A stretch of 28,168 nt of DNA, from contig CALBJW010000070.1 in assembly GCA_937893145.1 (NCBI GenBank), forward strand, positions 1 through 28,168, read 5' to 3'. Below are positions 1-8,069 of the stretch, one piece after another (position 1 is the stretch's first letter; each line of letters begins with the position of its first letter). This stretch comes from an uncultured Prevotellaceae bacterium (GTDB taxonomy: Bacteria; Bacteroidota; Bacteroidia; Bacteroidales; Bacteroidaceae). Under the pieces are notes generated by a model, which saw only the letters and a program-made list of their open reading frames with translations, did no database searches and was not told the origin of the DNA. A program made the translations under genes and the position numbers.

Positions 1-2001
1 ACCACCACCGAGCTTAACCTGATACTTGGCGAGTTCAGGAATGTTCTTCAAGTCTGCACGCATCTCGTCACAGATGGTAGCAAGACCTTTGTCGCGCTTG
101 TTACTCTTGACGAACTGCATGTTGAACGAAATGATATGCGAACCGCTTGTAGAGAGGGAAGCGAAGGTGTTGTTGTCGCCTGCCTGACCTACGGTGAAGT
201 TAGTATTCTCGAGGTCCTTTCCGTAGCGATCCATCCAAAGCTTTGTAAGGCTCTTAGCGACCTCTTCCGCCTTCTCTACACGAGTACCGATAGGCAACTC
301 GAGCGATACGCCGACACGACCAGAGTCGTTTGCAGGGAAGAAGTCGGACTTGATATTGAAGATGGATACGATAACGATGGTCAGGACGATGAATGCGCCA
401 CAACCCATGAGGACGGTCTTGCGATGGCGTACAGCCCAGTTGATGCGTCCTTCATACCAATCCTCAAGCTTGTCAAGAGACTTGCTGATAGGCGTATAGA
501 TCTTCTTGAAGAGTCCGCTCTGCTTCTTCTTGAGCTTAAGGGTAAGCGAACATAGCATAGGAGTAAACGTGAGGGCTGAAACCGTAGATACGGTCATAAT
601 GATACACATCATCCAACCCAACTCCTTGAAGAGCACACCTGCCATACCTGTCACCATAGTCAATGGGAAGAACACGGCAATCATGGTGAGTGTAGAGGCA
701 ATAACGGAGATGGCAACCTCGTTGGTACCATGCACGGCAGCCTGCTTAGGGTCGGAACCACGTTCGATGTGGGTCGTCACGTTCTCCAAGACTACGATGG
801 CATCATCGACCACGTTACCGATGGCGATGGAGAGACATGAGAGGGATATCATGTTGAGCGAACCATCGGTTGCCAACAGATAGATGAATGAGGCAATCAA
901 CGACATAGGGATGGTGACACAGATAATCACCATAGCACGCCAACGACCGAGGAACACGAACACAACGATAAGCACGAAGAGCATGGCATAAGCGATAGTC
1001 TCCTCGAGTGAGCCGATAGTGTTGTTGATGTTCTCGGATGTATTTACGATGACACCGAGCTTCACGTCCGAAGGAAGATTCTTCTGAAGTTCTGGAATCT
1101 TATCCATAACGGCATTCGAGATAGCCACAGAGTTGGCACCCGACTGCTTCTGTACCACAATCATCGCACCCTGCACACCATTGGTGAAGGTCTTCTGTGC
1201 GCGTTCCTCTACATTGTCGGAAACACGAGCCACATCACGGAGATAGACGTTCACTCCGTTGCTTGTACCCACAACGACATTGAGCATCTCCATTGGGTCC
1301 TTGAACTCACCTTCGGAACGAACAGTATAGGTCTCGCTACCGATATCAATTGTACCACCTGTGATGTTGCGGTTCTCAGCAGCAATGGCATTACTTACCT
1401 GTGCTGAAGAGATGCCATACGCCTCCATCTTACGAGCATCCATGTAGATGTTAATCTGTCGTTCTGGAGCACCAGAGATGGAAACTGTACCCACACCGTC
1501 GATACGGGCGATTGGGTTTGCCACGTTCTCATCAAGAATCTTGTACAGAGCCTGCTGACTCTCATGTGCCTGAACCGAAAGGAGGAGGATAGGCATCATG
1601 TCCGTACTGAACTTGAAGATGATAGGCGACTGAGCATTGGTTGGAAGCTGGTTCTTGACCATATCCAACTTGTCTCGAACATAATTTGTAAGGTCGTCGA
1701 TATCGTAACCAAACTCAAACTGGAGAGTGACAATACTGATATTATCCTTACTTGTAGAAGTGATATGCTTCAAGTGCTCCACCGCGTTGAGTGAGTTCTC
1801 GAGTGGACGTGTCACATTGTTTTCGATATCTTCAGCCGCAGCACCATTATAGTATGTCATGACCATAATAGTGTTGGTATCGATATCCGGCATCAAGTCG
1901 ATTGGCAGCTTGAGGAGTGAGAACAAACCGAGAATCACTACCGCAAGGAACACAAGACTTGTCATAATCGGTCTTTTGACCGCACCTTCGTATAATGACA
2001 T
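1..2001 (-). CDS. RND-family efflux pump, inner-membrane transporter (partial, C-terminus off the window)
   Basis: This is the proton-driven inner-membrane pump of a tripartite multidrug-type exporter (HAE-1/AcrB class). I translated the minus strand from the ATG at 2001; 667 codons lie in the window and the frame stays open at base 1, so roughly the last third of a protein of about 1,040 aa is missing. The first transmembrane helix is at about residues 11-30, followed by the typical LPIDLMPDID turn, a porter domain to about 330, and a helix cluster from about 336. The segment GNVVDDAIVVLEN (about 395-407) carries the adjacent Asp pair (D399/D400) that matches the proton-relay pair of AcrB TM4. 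It starts 14 bp after the adaptor stop, so it is the third gene of the efflux operon. Substrate cannot be told from sequence. Family assignment is very secure. Confidence 0.96.
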   Translation of the reverse strand, partial: MSLYEGAVKRPIMTSLVFLAVVILGLFSLLKLPIDLMPDIDTNTIMVMTYYNGAAAEDIENNVTRPLENSLNAVEHLKHITSTSKDNISIVTLQFEFGYDIDDLTNYVRDKLDMVKNQLPTNAQSPIIFKFSTDMMPILLLSVQAHESQQALYKILDENVANPIARIDGVGTVSISGAPERQINIYMDARKMEAYGISSAQVSNAIAAENRNITGGTIDIGSETYTVRSEGEFKDPMEMLNVVVGTSNGVNVYLRDVARVSDNVEERAQKTFTNGVQGAMIVVQKQSGANSVAISNAVMDKIPELQKNLPSDVKLGVIVNTSENINNTIGSLEETIAYAMLFVLIVVFVFLGRWRAMVIICVTIPMSLIASFIYLLATDGSLNMISLSCLSIAIGNVVDDAIVVLENVTTHIERGSDPKQAAVHGTNEVAISVIASTLTMIAVFFPLTMVTGMAGVLFKELGWMMCIIMTVSTVSALTFTPMLCSLTLKLKKKQSGLFKKIYTPISKSLDKLEDWYEGRINWAVRHRKTVLMGCGAFIVLTIVIVSIFNIKSDFFPANDSGRVGVSLELPIGTRVEKAEEVAKSLTKLWMDRYGKDLENTNFTVGQAGDNNTFASLSTSGSHIISFNMQFVKSNKRDKGLATICDEMRADLKNIPELAKYQVKLGGG

Positions 2002-2015
2002 ATATATATCTTTAT

Positions 2016-3074
2016 TTATTTTACAACATTAACTTCAACACCATTAGCCAAACGAGTCTGGCCTGCTACTACAACCTGGTCTCCATCCTCAACACCTGAG
2101 AGGATTTCGTACTTGTCACTGAGATGACGACCAAGTTCTACCTTGTTGTAAGAGACCTTACCGTTCTTGTAAACGTAAACGTAACGGTCACCAGAACCAA
2201 TCTGCTTAACAACTGCAAGGTCTGGAACTACAACATTGTTCTCATCACCGAAGTTGAGGTTAGCACGAGCAAACATACCTGGACGAACCTTCTGCGAACC
2301 GTTGTTGATAGTGATTTCAACAGGGAATGTGTGAGTTGTTGCATTAACCATAGGAGCAACGATAGTCACCTTACCATCAAACTGCTCACCTTCGTAAGCA
2401 TCGAGAGTGATTTCGACAGGCATACCGCGCTTAACTCTATTGTAGTAGTTTTCCGATACGTTGATGATGAGCTTCACTGGGTTAGTCTGTTCGATAGTGA
2501 GGATTGGCTGACCACCGTACATATCACCGTTATCGTAGTTACGAGCTGTAACGTAACCGCTGATAGGAGCGTGGAGCTGAGTGTTGACAGAGAGCTGGCG
2601 ATACTGAGTGTTGAGGATGTCAAGCTGTGCCTTCATACCGTCGAGCTGAACCTTAGCCATATCGTAGTCGGACTTGCTGATGCCACCAACCTTGTAGAGT
2701 TCTGCGATACGGTTGAACTCAATCTGCTGATTAGCATAGACAGCCTTCTGGTTGTCGAGCTGAAGCTTAATCTGCTGGATGTTGCTTGCATCGAGAATGG
2801 CAACAACCTGTCCCTTGCGAACCATATCGCCCACATCAACGAGGATGCGCTCGATACGCATTGGAGCATTAGGAGAGATGTTGTTCTTCACGTCGCTCTC
2901 TACTGTAGCTGTGTAAATCTCTGTTTGAGGAACAAGCTGCTTTGATGCCTTGGCAACCTTAACCTGTGGCTTTGCATCTGCCGCTGCAGCTTCCTTATCT
3001 GCACTCTTGTTGCCGCAGGAAGTGAAAGTGAAGCCTGCGAGCATTGCCATGATAAATAAGATATTCTTCTTCAT
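2016..3074 (-). CDS. RND efflux periplasmic adaptor (membrane fusion protein), lipoprotein
   Basis: The 352-aa adaptor links the RND pump to the outer-membrane channel. A signal peptide ends in a lipobox, FTSC, with Cys20 the predicted lipidation site, so the mature protein is probably tethered to a membrane. Domain order is classical HlyD/AcrA: the first half of the lipoyl/barrel-sandwich (around RILVDVGDMVRKGQVVAILD), a coiled-coil hairpin of about 60 residues rich in Gln and Leu, the second lipoyl half (LHAPISGYV), then beta-barrel and membrane-proximal domains. Its ATG shares one base with the TolC stop (TAATG), which implies translational coupling, and the RND gene follows after 14 bp. 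Length is normal for the family. Confidence 0.95.
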   Translation of the reverse strand: MKKNILFIMAMLAGFTFTSCGNKSADKEAAAADAKPQVKVAKASKQLVPQTEIYTATVESDVKNNISPNAPMRIERILVDVGDMVRKGQVVAILDASNIQQIKLQLDNQKAVYANQQIEFNRIAELYKVGGISKSDYDMAKVQLDGMKAQLDILNTQYRQLSVNTQLHAPISGYVTARNYDNGDMYGGQPILTIEQTNPVKLIINVSENYYNRVKRGMPVEITLDAYEGEQFDGKVTIVAPMVNATTHTFPVEITINNGSQKVRPGMFARANLNFGDENNVVVPDLAVVKQIGSGDRYVYVYKNGKVSYNKVELGRHLSDKYEILSGVEDGDQVVVAGQTRLANGVEVNVVK

Positions 3075-4426
3075 TACTTTATATATGTTTCGCGACCAAG
3101 AGTGTAGTCGAGGTCAGCATTGTTTGTTAAATAATCGTAGATTGACTGAACATAAGTGAGCTCTGCCTGAGTGCGTGCTGTCTCGCTCTGGTTGAGTTCG
3201 AGGATAGTGCCATGTCCCACTTCGTAGCGTTTAGCAGAAATCATCACAGCCTTGTCTGCCTGCTTCACTGCCTCAGCATTTGAAGTGACCTGAGCGATGG
3301 TACTTGCCATGTTCTGCTTGTAACTCTCGACTGCCATCTGAAGCTGGCGCTCGGTGTTGAGACGAGTGTCGTTGAGCTGAGCCATCTGAATCTTGTTGCT
3401 TCTGAGCTTTGTGAAGTTTGTAGCATGGAAGATTGGGATGTTCACTGCAAATGCAAGTGTAGCAGCTGGAGAATACTTGTACTTGAAGATGTTCCAGTTG
3501 TCATTTGAATAAGACATGTACTGGCCCTGAAGCTGAACTCCTACTGTTGGCATGAAGTTAGTCTTGATGAGTTTGCGTGAACGCTCAAGGAGCTTCATGT
3601 TCATGTCGAGCTGGCGCATAGCAGAGTTAGACTGGAGGTTTTCCTCTTCTACTCCGATATTTGGAATAACGAGCTTGTCCTCGTAGCTCTTGAGGGAGTC
3701 GTTAATCTTGAGAGCCACATCGGCAGTCACTCCCATAAGCACCTTGAGGCGAAGCTGTGAGAGGTTGAGTCCTGTCTTTGCACTTGTGAGGGTCGAGCTC
3801 ATGTTGCGCATCTGCACCTCAGCTGAAATCTTGTCGTATTCACTTACCTTACCAACCTGGAACTTCTGAGCAACCATGTCAGAGTATTCCTTAGTAGTAT
3901 TGTAGCTCTTCTGCATCACAGCATACGAGTCCTGAGCGAGAAGTGCCGCATAGTAAGCCTTTGTAACCTGATTGATGAGGTCGAGCTTTGAGTTGCGAGC
4001 CTTTTCCTGAGCAAGGATGATGTCCTCCTTGGTGAGCTTCATGTTCTGATAAACTGTAGGTGCGAAGATTGGGAGTGCGAGGGTTACAGAACCTGTTGCA
4101 GTTGTAGAACCATCCATACCCATCTTGAATTCACCCATCTGAGTCTTGATTGCAGCGACCTTGATACTGTGCTGAAGGGCGAGTGAAGCATCGAGAGTAG
4201 GAAGAAGATTCATCCATGCCTCCTTATCTGCTACTTTCTTCAGTTCAATGTCTTTATCGGCAACCTTGATAGTAGGATTCTCAGCGAGAGCAATCTCGAT
4301 CGCCTTCTGAAGAGTCAAATCCATAGTGATAGGATTCGCTTCAGTAGAACCCTGCGCTCTTGTCGAGAGCGTGCTTGCACATAAGAGAACAAGAGCACAA
4401 AGTAATTTTTTACCTTTAATTTCCAC
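3074..4426 (-). CDS. TolC-family outer membrane efflux protein
   Basis: The 450-aa protein is the outer-membrane exit duct of the exporter. An N-terminal signal peptide (KKLLCALVLLCASTLSTRAQ) is followed by two OEP repeats made of long amphipathic helices with the family's usual spacing: the first includes TLQKAIEIALAENPTIKVADKDIE, written here only as its start LQKAIEIALAENP, and the second carries ALAFAVNIPIFHATNFTKL. It is the first gene of the operon; TolC first, then adaptor, then pump is not the commonest order (adaptor-pump-channel). A Bacteroidetes-type -7 box lies about 57 bp upstream. The start at 4426 gives a good signal peptide and no better start is visible. Confidence 0.95.
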   Translation of the reverse strand: MEIKGKKLLCALVLLCASTLSTRAQGSTEANPITMDLTLQKAIEIALAENPTIKVADKDIELKKVADKEAWMNLLPTLDASLALQHSIKVAAIKTQMGEFKMGMDGSTTATGSVTLALPIFAPTVYQNMKLTKEDIILAQEKARNSKLDLINQVTKAYYAALLAQDSYAVMQKSYNTTKEYSDMVAQKFQVGKVSEYDKISAEVQMRNMSSTLTSAKTGLNLSQLRLKVLMGVTADVALKINDSLKSYEDKLVIPNIGVEEENLQSNSAMRQLDMNMKLLERSRKLIKTNFMPTVGVQLQGQYMSYSNDNWNIFKYKYSPAATLAFAVNIPIFHATNFTKLRSNKIQMAQLNDTRLNTERQLQMAVESYKQNMASTIAQVTSNAEAVKQADKAVMISAKRYEVGHGTILELNQSETARTQAELTYVQSIYDYLTNNADLDYTLGRETYIK

Positions 4427-4482
4427 TGATCAAATATTTATTATGTTATGTAATATCAAGAATTATTATCCAAAAACGTCTG

Positions 4483-4513
4483 CAAAGGTAGTACAAATTA
4501 TCGAGTTGTCGAT
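4483..4513 (-). promoter_or_regulatory. Probable promoter of the efflux operon with an overlapping palindrome
   Basis: On the minus strand TACCTTTG (4490-4483) matches the Bacteroidetes -7 consensus TAnnTTTG. No clear TTTG is seen at -33. The palindrome ATCGA-GTTG-TCGAT at 4500-4513 lies in the spacer, where a repressor bound there would block transcription. This is inferred from pattern and position only. Confidence 0.5.
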
Positions 4514-4668
4514 GATTTTTTTTAAGAAAAAAGTGCTTTTCACATTTATTAAACAAAAGTTTTTGCCATACGAACAATCAGTTCGACATTTAGAACAATA
4601 CTGTATTGGCAAAATATACACTTTTACACATAATAGATGAACACCAAATGAAAATTGTACTCTTTTTC

Positions 4669-4699
4669 TTGTATATTAAAAATAAAATAACGACTTTTG
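4669..4699 (+). promoter_or_regulatory. Possible promoter of the dockerin/PI-PLC gene
   Basis: A TTG at 4669-4671 and GACTTTTG at 4692-4699 are 20 bp apart, close to the Bacteroidetes -33/-7 arrangement, although the -7 box lacks its first T. The start codon follows 27 bp later. Confidence 0.4.
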
Positions 4700-4726
4700 C
4701 ATATCAAATCAACAAAAGAACATTTT

Positions 4727-6409
4727 ATGAAAAAATTATTGCTCTCTACACTACTGCTTTTCGCCGTCCTTTTGGGACATGCACAGAACAGCGATTTGAG
4801 ATATAAGGTGGGTGATGTGAACCGTGATAATGTGGTAAACACTGCCGACATCGTGGAACTGGTAAACCGTATCGTGAACAACGACACGAAGGACATTCGC
4901 TGTGATGTGAACGGAAACGGAACGGTGGATGAAAGCGATGTTGCAACGCTTGCTGCTATCATCACAGGAAAGGAGTCTTACCCCGATGTGGACATATTGA
5001 ACAATAGTCTTGAGGTGAAGATGAATGTGTTTGCCTGGCAGAATGCGGCAGACAATGCAGAAGGAGCAAACTACATGCTCACTTCGGCTAAGAACACAGT
5101 GAATAATGCGGCTGTCAGTGTGGATTTGGGCAGTTTTGTCACTACACTGAACATCTCGGTTCAAGGTCTTAGCGGTGTGTCGAGCGTGAGCATATTCTCG
5201 AAGAGCGGAACAACTATTGCTGGTGGTATGACTTACAGAAGAACGAACGGCACTACAGCCACTTCACTCTCATCCGTAAAGGTTGATTATGGTCAGTCTT
5301 CGGCAAGTGATGTGGTGACTGTGAAGGGCGAGAACATGAGCAGTTGCACGGCTTATCTGCTCCCTTCAAATATAACTTCGGGCATCACCGTTACTGTTCG
5401 TACAGCTGATGGAAAGTTCTATTCGCAGGACTTCTCTGACATCAAGAAAGGTGAAGAAAATGCCATCTCGTTTACAGAGAACAATGCCACTTATAGGTGG
5501 ATGTCAACTATTCCTGGAAACACTTATTTCAACATGATTAGTATTCCTGGAGCACACGATGCCGCTACTAAGGGATGTACAATAAATACTACAGAAACAC
5601 AAGCATTTACGATTGAGCAACTATTAAATCAGGGTATTCGTGCTTTCGACTTCCGCCCATCGGCTGACAAAGACAATACTACTCTTGACGACATGTATAT
5701 ATATCATGGAATAGAGAAAACAAAGGTACTCTTCAAGGATGCCATGCATGCAGTGACAACCTTCCTAAAGAACAACCCAACCGAGACAGCATTTGTCCTC
5801 TTCCGCGAAGAGGACGAGAAAGACCGCGATGCATGGAGAAATGCTATTTTGCAATGTTTGGAGAACGAGAAGGAATACATCGCAACCATCAAGAGCAATC
5901 TCACTCTAAAAGAGTGTCGTGGAAAGATGGTTGTCATCTCACGAGAGAATGTAGCATATACAGACCTCTGTGGTAAATGCGGCTGGGGTAGCAGCTTCGG
6001 TGACAAGACTGTTTTCTATGGTCGTGACAACAATGGTACAACAGGATGGACTCTTATGTATCAGGATGAGTATGAATACACCAGCAAATACAAGACCGAG
6101 AAGATTGCCAACATCGAGAGATTGCTCACTGACTACATCAGCAAGAACGAAACTAATGCTAACCGCATATACATTAATTGTACTAATGTGGCATGGAAAT
6201 TCGGCACTCTTGGAGGCAGTTACATTCCAACAACAGCAGAAGCCGTGAACCTCTCTATTATCAATTCGGAGGTATTCAAGAACTCTACAGGTCGTTGGGG
6301 CATCATGTCATGCGACTACATCTGTGAAGACAGACGAAACGGCATTAAGCTTCGTGATGCTATCATCAACCAGAACTACAAGTATATATATAAAGGTAGA
6401 ACAAAATAA
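4727..6409 (+). CDS. Secreted protein with dockerin-like domain and PI-PLC-type phosphodiesterase domain
   Basis: The chosen ATG at 4727 gives a clean signal peptide (MKKLLLSTLLLFAVLLGHAQ); a TTG 10 codons upstream would bury it. The protein is 560 aa. Residues about 27-82 form a type I dockerin-like pair of Ca-binding loops (DVNRDNVVNTAD and DVNGNGTVDESD). Residues 90-250 are a Ser/Thr-rich beta region of unknown kind. Residues about 262-555 resemble the PI-PLC X domain: ISIPGAHDAAT gives the first catalytic His (H277), GIRAFDFRP gives the paired Arg/Asp (R305, D308), and IYHG gives the second His (H327). Bacterial members cleave phosphatidylinositol or glycosyl-PI anchors with a cyclic phosphate intermediate; the substrate here is not known. 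The pfs gene starts 10 bp after the stop. No cohesin or scaffoldin is nearby, so the dockerin partner is unknown. Confidence 0.85.
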   Translation: MKKLLLSTLLLFAVLLGHAQNSDLRYKVGDVNRDNVVNTADIVELVNRIVNNDTKDIRCDVNGNGTVDESDVATLAAIITGKESYPDVDILNNSLEVKMNVFAWQNAADNAEGANYMLTSAKNTVNNAAVSVDLGSFVTTLNISVQGLSGVSSVSIFSKSGTTIAGGMTYRRTNGTTATSLSSVKVDYGQSSASDVVTVKGENMSSCTAYLLPSNITSGITVTVRTADGKFYSQDFSDIKKGEENAISFTENNATYRWMSTIPGNTYFNMISIPGAHDAATKGCTINTTETQAFTIEQLLNQGIRAFDFRPSADKDNTTLDDMYIYHGIEKTKVLFKDAMHAVTTFLKNNPTETAFVLFREEDEKDRDAWRNAILQCLENEKEYIATIKSNLTLKECRGKMVVISRENVAYTDLCGKCGWGSSFGDKTVFYGRDNNGTTGWTLMYQDEYEYTSKYKTEKIANIERLLTDYISKNETNANRIYINCTNVAWKFGTLGGSYIPTTAEAVNLSIINSEVFKNSTGRWGIMSCDYICEDRRNGIKLRDAIINQNYKYIYKGRTK

Positions 6410-6419
6410 ACATATAAAA

Positions 6420-7121
6420 ATGAAAATAGGAATCCTTACTGCAATGACATCGGAACACGACCAACTTGCAGCATTACTCGAAGATAGAAAGACTGAACAA
6501 CAGGGATTGTTCACATACACCTTAGGACGCATTGACAACAACGAGATTGTACTCAGACAATGCGGCATCGGAAAGGTGAACTCTGCCCTCGGAGCAGCAG
6601 AACTTATCAAGGCTTATGCACCAGAATGCATCATCTCAACTGGTGTGGCTGGAGGCATAGACAAGTGTCTTGATGTGATGGATGTGGTTGTCAGTTCACA
6701 GATTGTTTACCACGATGTGTGGTGCGGAATGGGTTGCGACTATGGACAGGTGCAGGGACTGCCTACATTCTTTCAGGGAGAATGGAAACTCGTGGAGACT
6801 GCACTCCGTCTCAATGAGGATGAGACAAACCAAACAAAGATTCACGCAGGACTCATCTGCACAGGCGACCAGTTCATCACTAACCGCGAAGAACTCGACA
6901 AGATTAAGTCGCACTTCCCTGCTGGTCTTGCGGTAGATATGGAGTCTGCCTCAATCGCACAGACTTGCCACATCTACGGTGTACCTTTCGTTTCGTTCCG
7001 CATCATTAGCGACACTCCAGGTGCAACAGAAGACCATGCATCACAATGGGAAAACTTCTGGGTAGAGATTGCCAACCGCTCATTCGGTGTGACAAAGAAA
7101 TTCTTGGAGGCAATCAATTAA
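6420..7121 (+). CDS. mtnN: 5'-methylthioadenosine/S-adenosylhomocysteine nucleosidase
   Basis: The enzyme removes adenine from S-adenosylhomocysteine and methylthioadenosine, the first step of the Pfs-LuxS route back to homocysteine. The ATG at 6420 gives 233 aa, the family's usual size, beginning MKIGILTAMTSEHD; E12 matches the E. coli general base. STGVAGGID (73-81) is the phosphate/ribose-binding turn, VDMESASIA (172-180) carries the ribose-contacting Met-Glu (E175), and RIISDTPG supplies the catalytic Asp (D198). The tail GATEDHASQWENFW is a little unlike the common sequence, so a futalosine hydrolase is a minor alternative, but luxS next door favours this call. It is 10 bp downstream of the PI-PLC gene and 99 bp upstream of luxS. 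Confidence 0.93.
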   Translation: MKIGILTAMTSEHDQLAALLEDRKTEQQGLFTYTLGRIDNNEIVLRQCGIGKVNSALGAAELIKAYAPECIISTGVAGGIDKCLDVMDVVVSSQIVYHDVWCGMGCDYGQVQGLPTFFQGEWKLVETALRLNEDETNQTKIHAGLICTGDQFITNREELDKIKSHFPAGLAVDMESASIAQTCHIYGVPFVSFRIISDTPGATEDHASQWENFWVEIANRSFGVTKKFLEAIN

Positions 7122-7176
7122 TTCTTTCCCAGCAAGCTGCAAAAGTGTTTTGCTAAATCCAACTTATAACTTATAA

Positions 7177-7216
7177 TTTATAACTTATAACTCACATTTA
7201 TAACTTATAACTCACA
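7177..7216 (+). repeat. 20-bp perfect tandem repeat in the luxS leader
   Basis: Two exact copies of TTTATAACTTATAACTCACA stand head to tail directly upstream of the luxS ATG, preceded by further partial copies of TTATAACTTATAA from 7161. A related run, read on the coding strand, lies in the leader of the aldo/keto reductase gene (21441-21468). Confidence 0.85.
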
Positions 7217-7220
7217 ATTC

Positions 7221-7700
7221 ATGCAAAAGATTCCATCTTTCACCATAAACCACCTCACCCTCAAGCGTGGCATATACGTTAGCCGCATTGATGAGGTTGG
7301 AGGCGACTATGTTACAACCTTCGACATTCGTATGAAGGAACCAAACCGCGAACCAGCACTCTCTCCTTCTTCCATCCATTGTATGGAACACCTTGCTGCT
7401 ACCTTCCTCCGCAACCACGCCCAGTGGAAAGACAGCATCGTGTATTGGGGACCAATGGGATGCCTTACAGGCAATTACCTACTTATGAAAGGACAACTCA
7501 CTTCACGCGACATCCTTCCACTCATGACAGAGTGTTTCCGTTTCATAGCTGAATACGAAGGCGACGTGCCAGGTCAAGCACCAAAGGACTGTGGCAACTA
7601 TCTGCTCATGAACCTTCCCGAAGCACGCTGGGAAGCAAAGAAGTACCTCACAGAAGTGCTGGAGGTGGCAACTGAAGAAAATCTCAATTATCCAGAATAA
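7221..7700 (+). CDS. luxS: S-ribosylhomocysteine lyase (AI-2 synthase)
   Basis: LuxS splits S-ribosylhomocysteine into homocysteine and DPD, the precursor of the AI-2 signal. All key features are present in 159 aa: FDIRMKEPN near residue 34, the metal motif HCMEH (H53, E56, H57), the catalytic Cys in WGPMGC (C81), and the third metal ligand in DCGNY (C124). Length and residue spacing match the family. The stop TAA is followed at once by the clpS ATG with no intervening base, so the two are very probably translated from the same mRNA. Pfs upstream and LuxS here make a complete activated-methyl-cycle pair. Confidence 0.98.
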   Translation: MQKIPSFTINHLTLKRGIYVSRIDEVGGDYVTTFDIRMKEPNREPALSPSSIHCMEHLAATFLRNHAQWKDSIVYWGPMGCLTGNYLLMKGQLTSRDILPLMTECFRFIAEYEGDVPGQAPKDCGNYLLMNLPEARWEAKKYLTEVLEVATEENLNYPE

Positions 7701-8003
7701 ATGGCAGAGACCTCATCAAACATCAGGGAACGACAGAACATCAAACTGCAGGAACCTCGCAAGTATAATGTTCTGCTCCACAACGACGACTTCACAACGA
7801 TGGAGTTTGTGGTTAAGGTTCTCACCACCATCTTCCTCAAAAGCGAGGAGGATGCTAATGTGCTTATGCTCAAGGTTCACCGAGAGGGACGCGCCGTTGC
7901 AGGCACCTATTCGCTCGACATAGCCCAAAGCAAAGCACAGAAAGCCACTACAATGGCTCGAATGGAGAACTTTCCTTTGCGATTAACAGTTGAACCAGCT
8001 TAG
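7701..8003 (+). CDS. clpS: ATP-dependent Clp protease adaptor ClpS
   Basis: ClpS delivers N-degron substrates, proteins with bulky hydrophobic N-terminal residues, to ClpA-ClpP. In 100 aa it has the full signature: a flexible N-tail, then YNVLLHNDDFTTMEFVV with the pocket residues N28, D29 and D30, and KVHREGRAVAGTY with H60 equivalent to the substrate-binding His. It starts immediately after the luxS stop and lies 66 bp upstream of clpA. Confidence 0.97.
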   Translation: MAETSSNIRERQNIKLQEPRKYNVLLHNDDFTTMEFVVKVLTTIFLKSEEDANVLMLKVHREGRAVAGTYSLDIAQSKAQKATTMARMENFPLRLTVEPA

Positions 8004-8025
8004 TTTTTTTATTTTTTTCGTAATT

Positions 8026-8051
8026 ACGTTATTACTTAATCACGTTATTAC
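8026..8051 (+). repeat. Short direct repeat between clpS and clpA
   Basis: ACGTTATTAC occurs at 8026-8035 and again at 8042-8051, 16 bp apart, inside an AT-rich gap that follows a T-tract. Function unknown; it lies directly before the unusual clpA start. Confidence 0.6.
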
Positions 8052-8069
8052 GCCCCAATTAACAAGAAC

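Larger units (their letters stand above)
4427..4726. other. Divergent intergenic region between the efflux operon and the PI-PLC gene
   Basis: This 300-bp AT-rich stretch has no convincing ORF; the short reading frames lack family features. It holds a minus-strand promoter for the efflux operon, a plus-strand promoter for the PI-PLC gene, and a 14-bp inverted repeat (ATCGA-GTTG-TCGAT, 4500-4513) just upstream of the efflux -7 box. Nothing else was recognised. Confidence 0.6.

Noticed and set aside
2124..2945. Long plus-strand frame (273 aa) opposite the adaptor gene
   Set aside because: No family features; it is the antisense shadow of a clear membrane fusion protein in an intact operon.
4800..4975. 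Cellulosome membership of the dockerin protein
   Set aside because: No cohesin, scaffoldin or plant-wall enzyme cluster is in the window; dockerin-like loops alone do not show a cellulosome.
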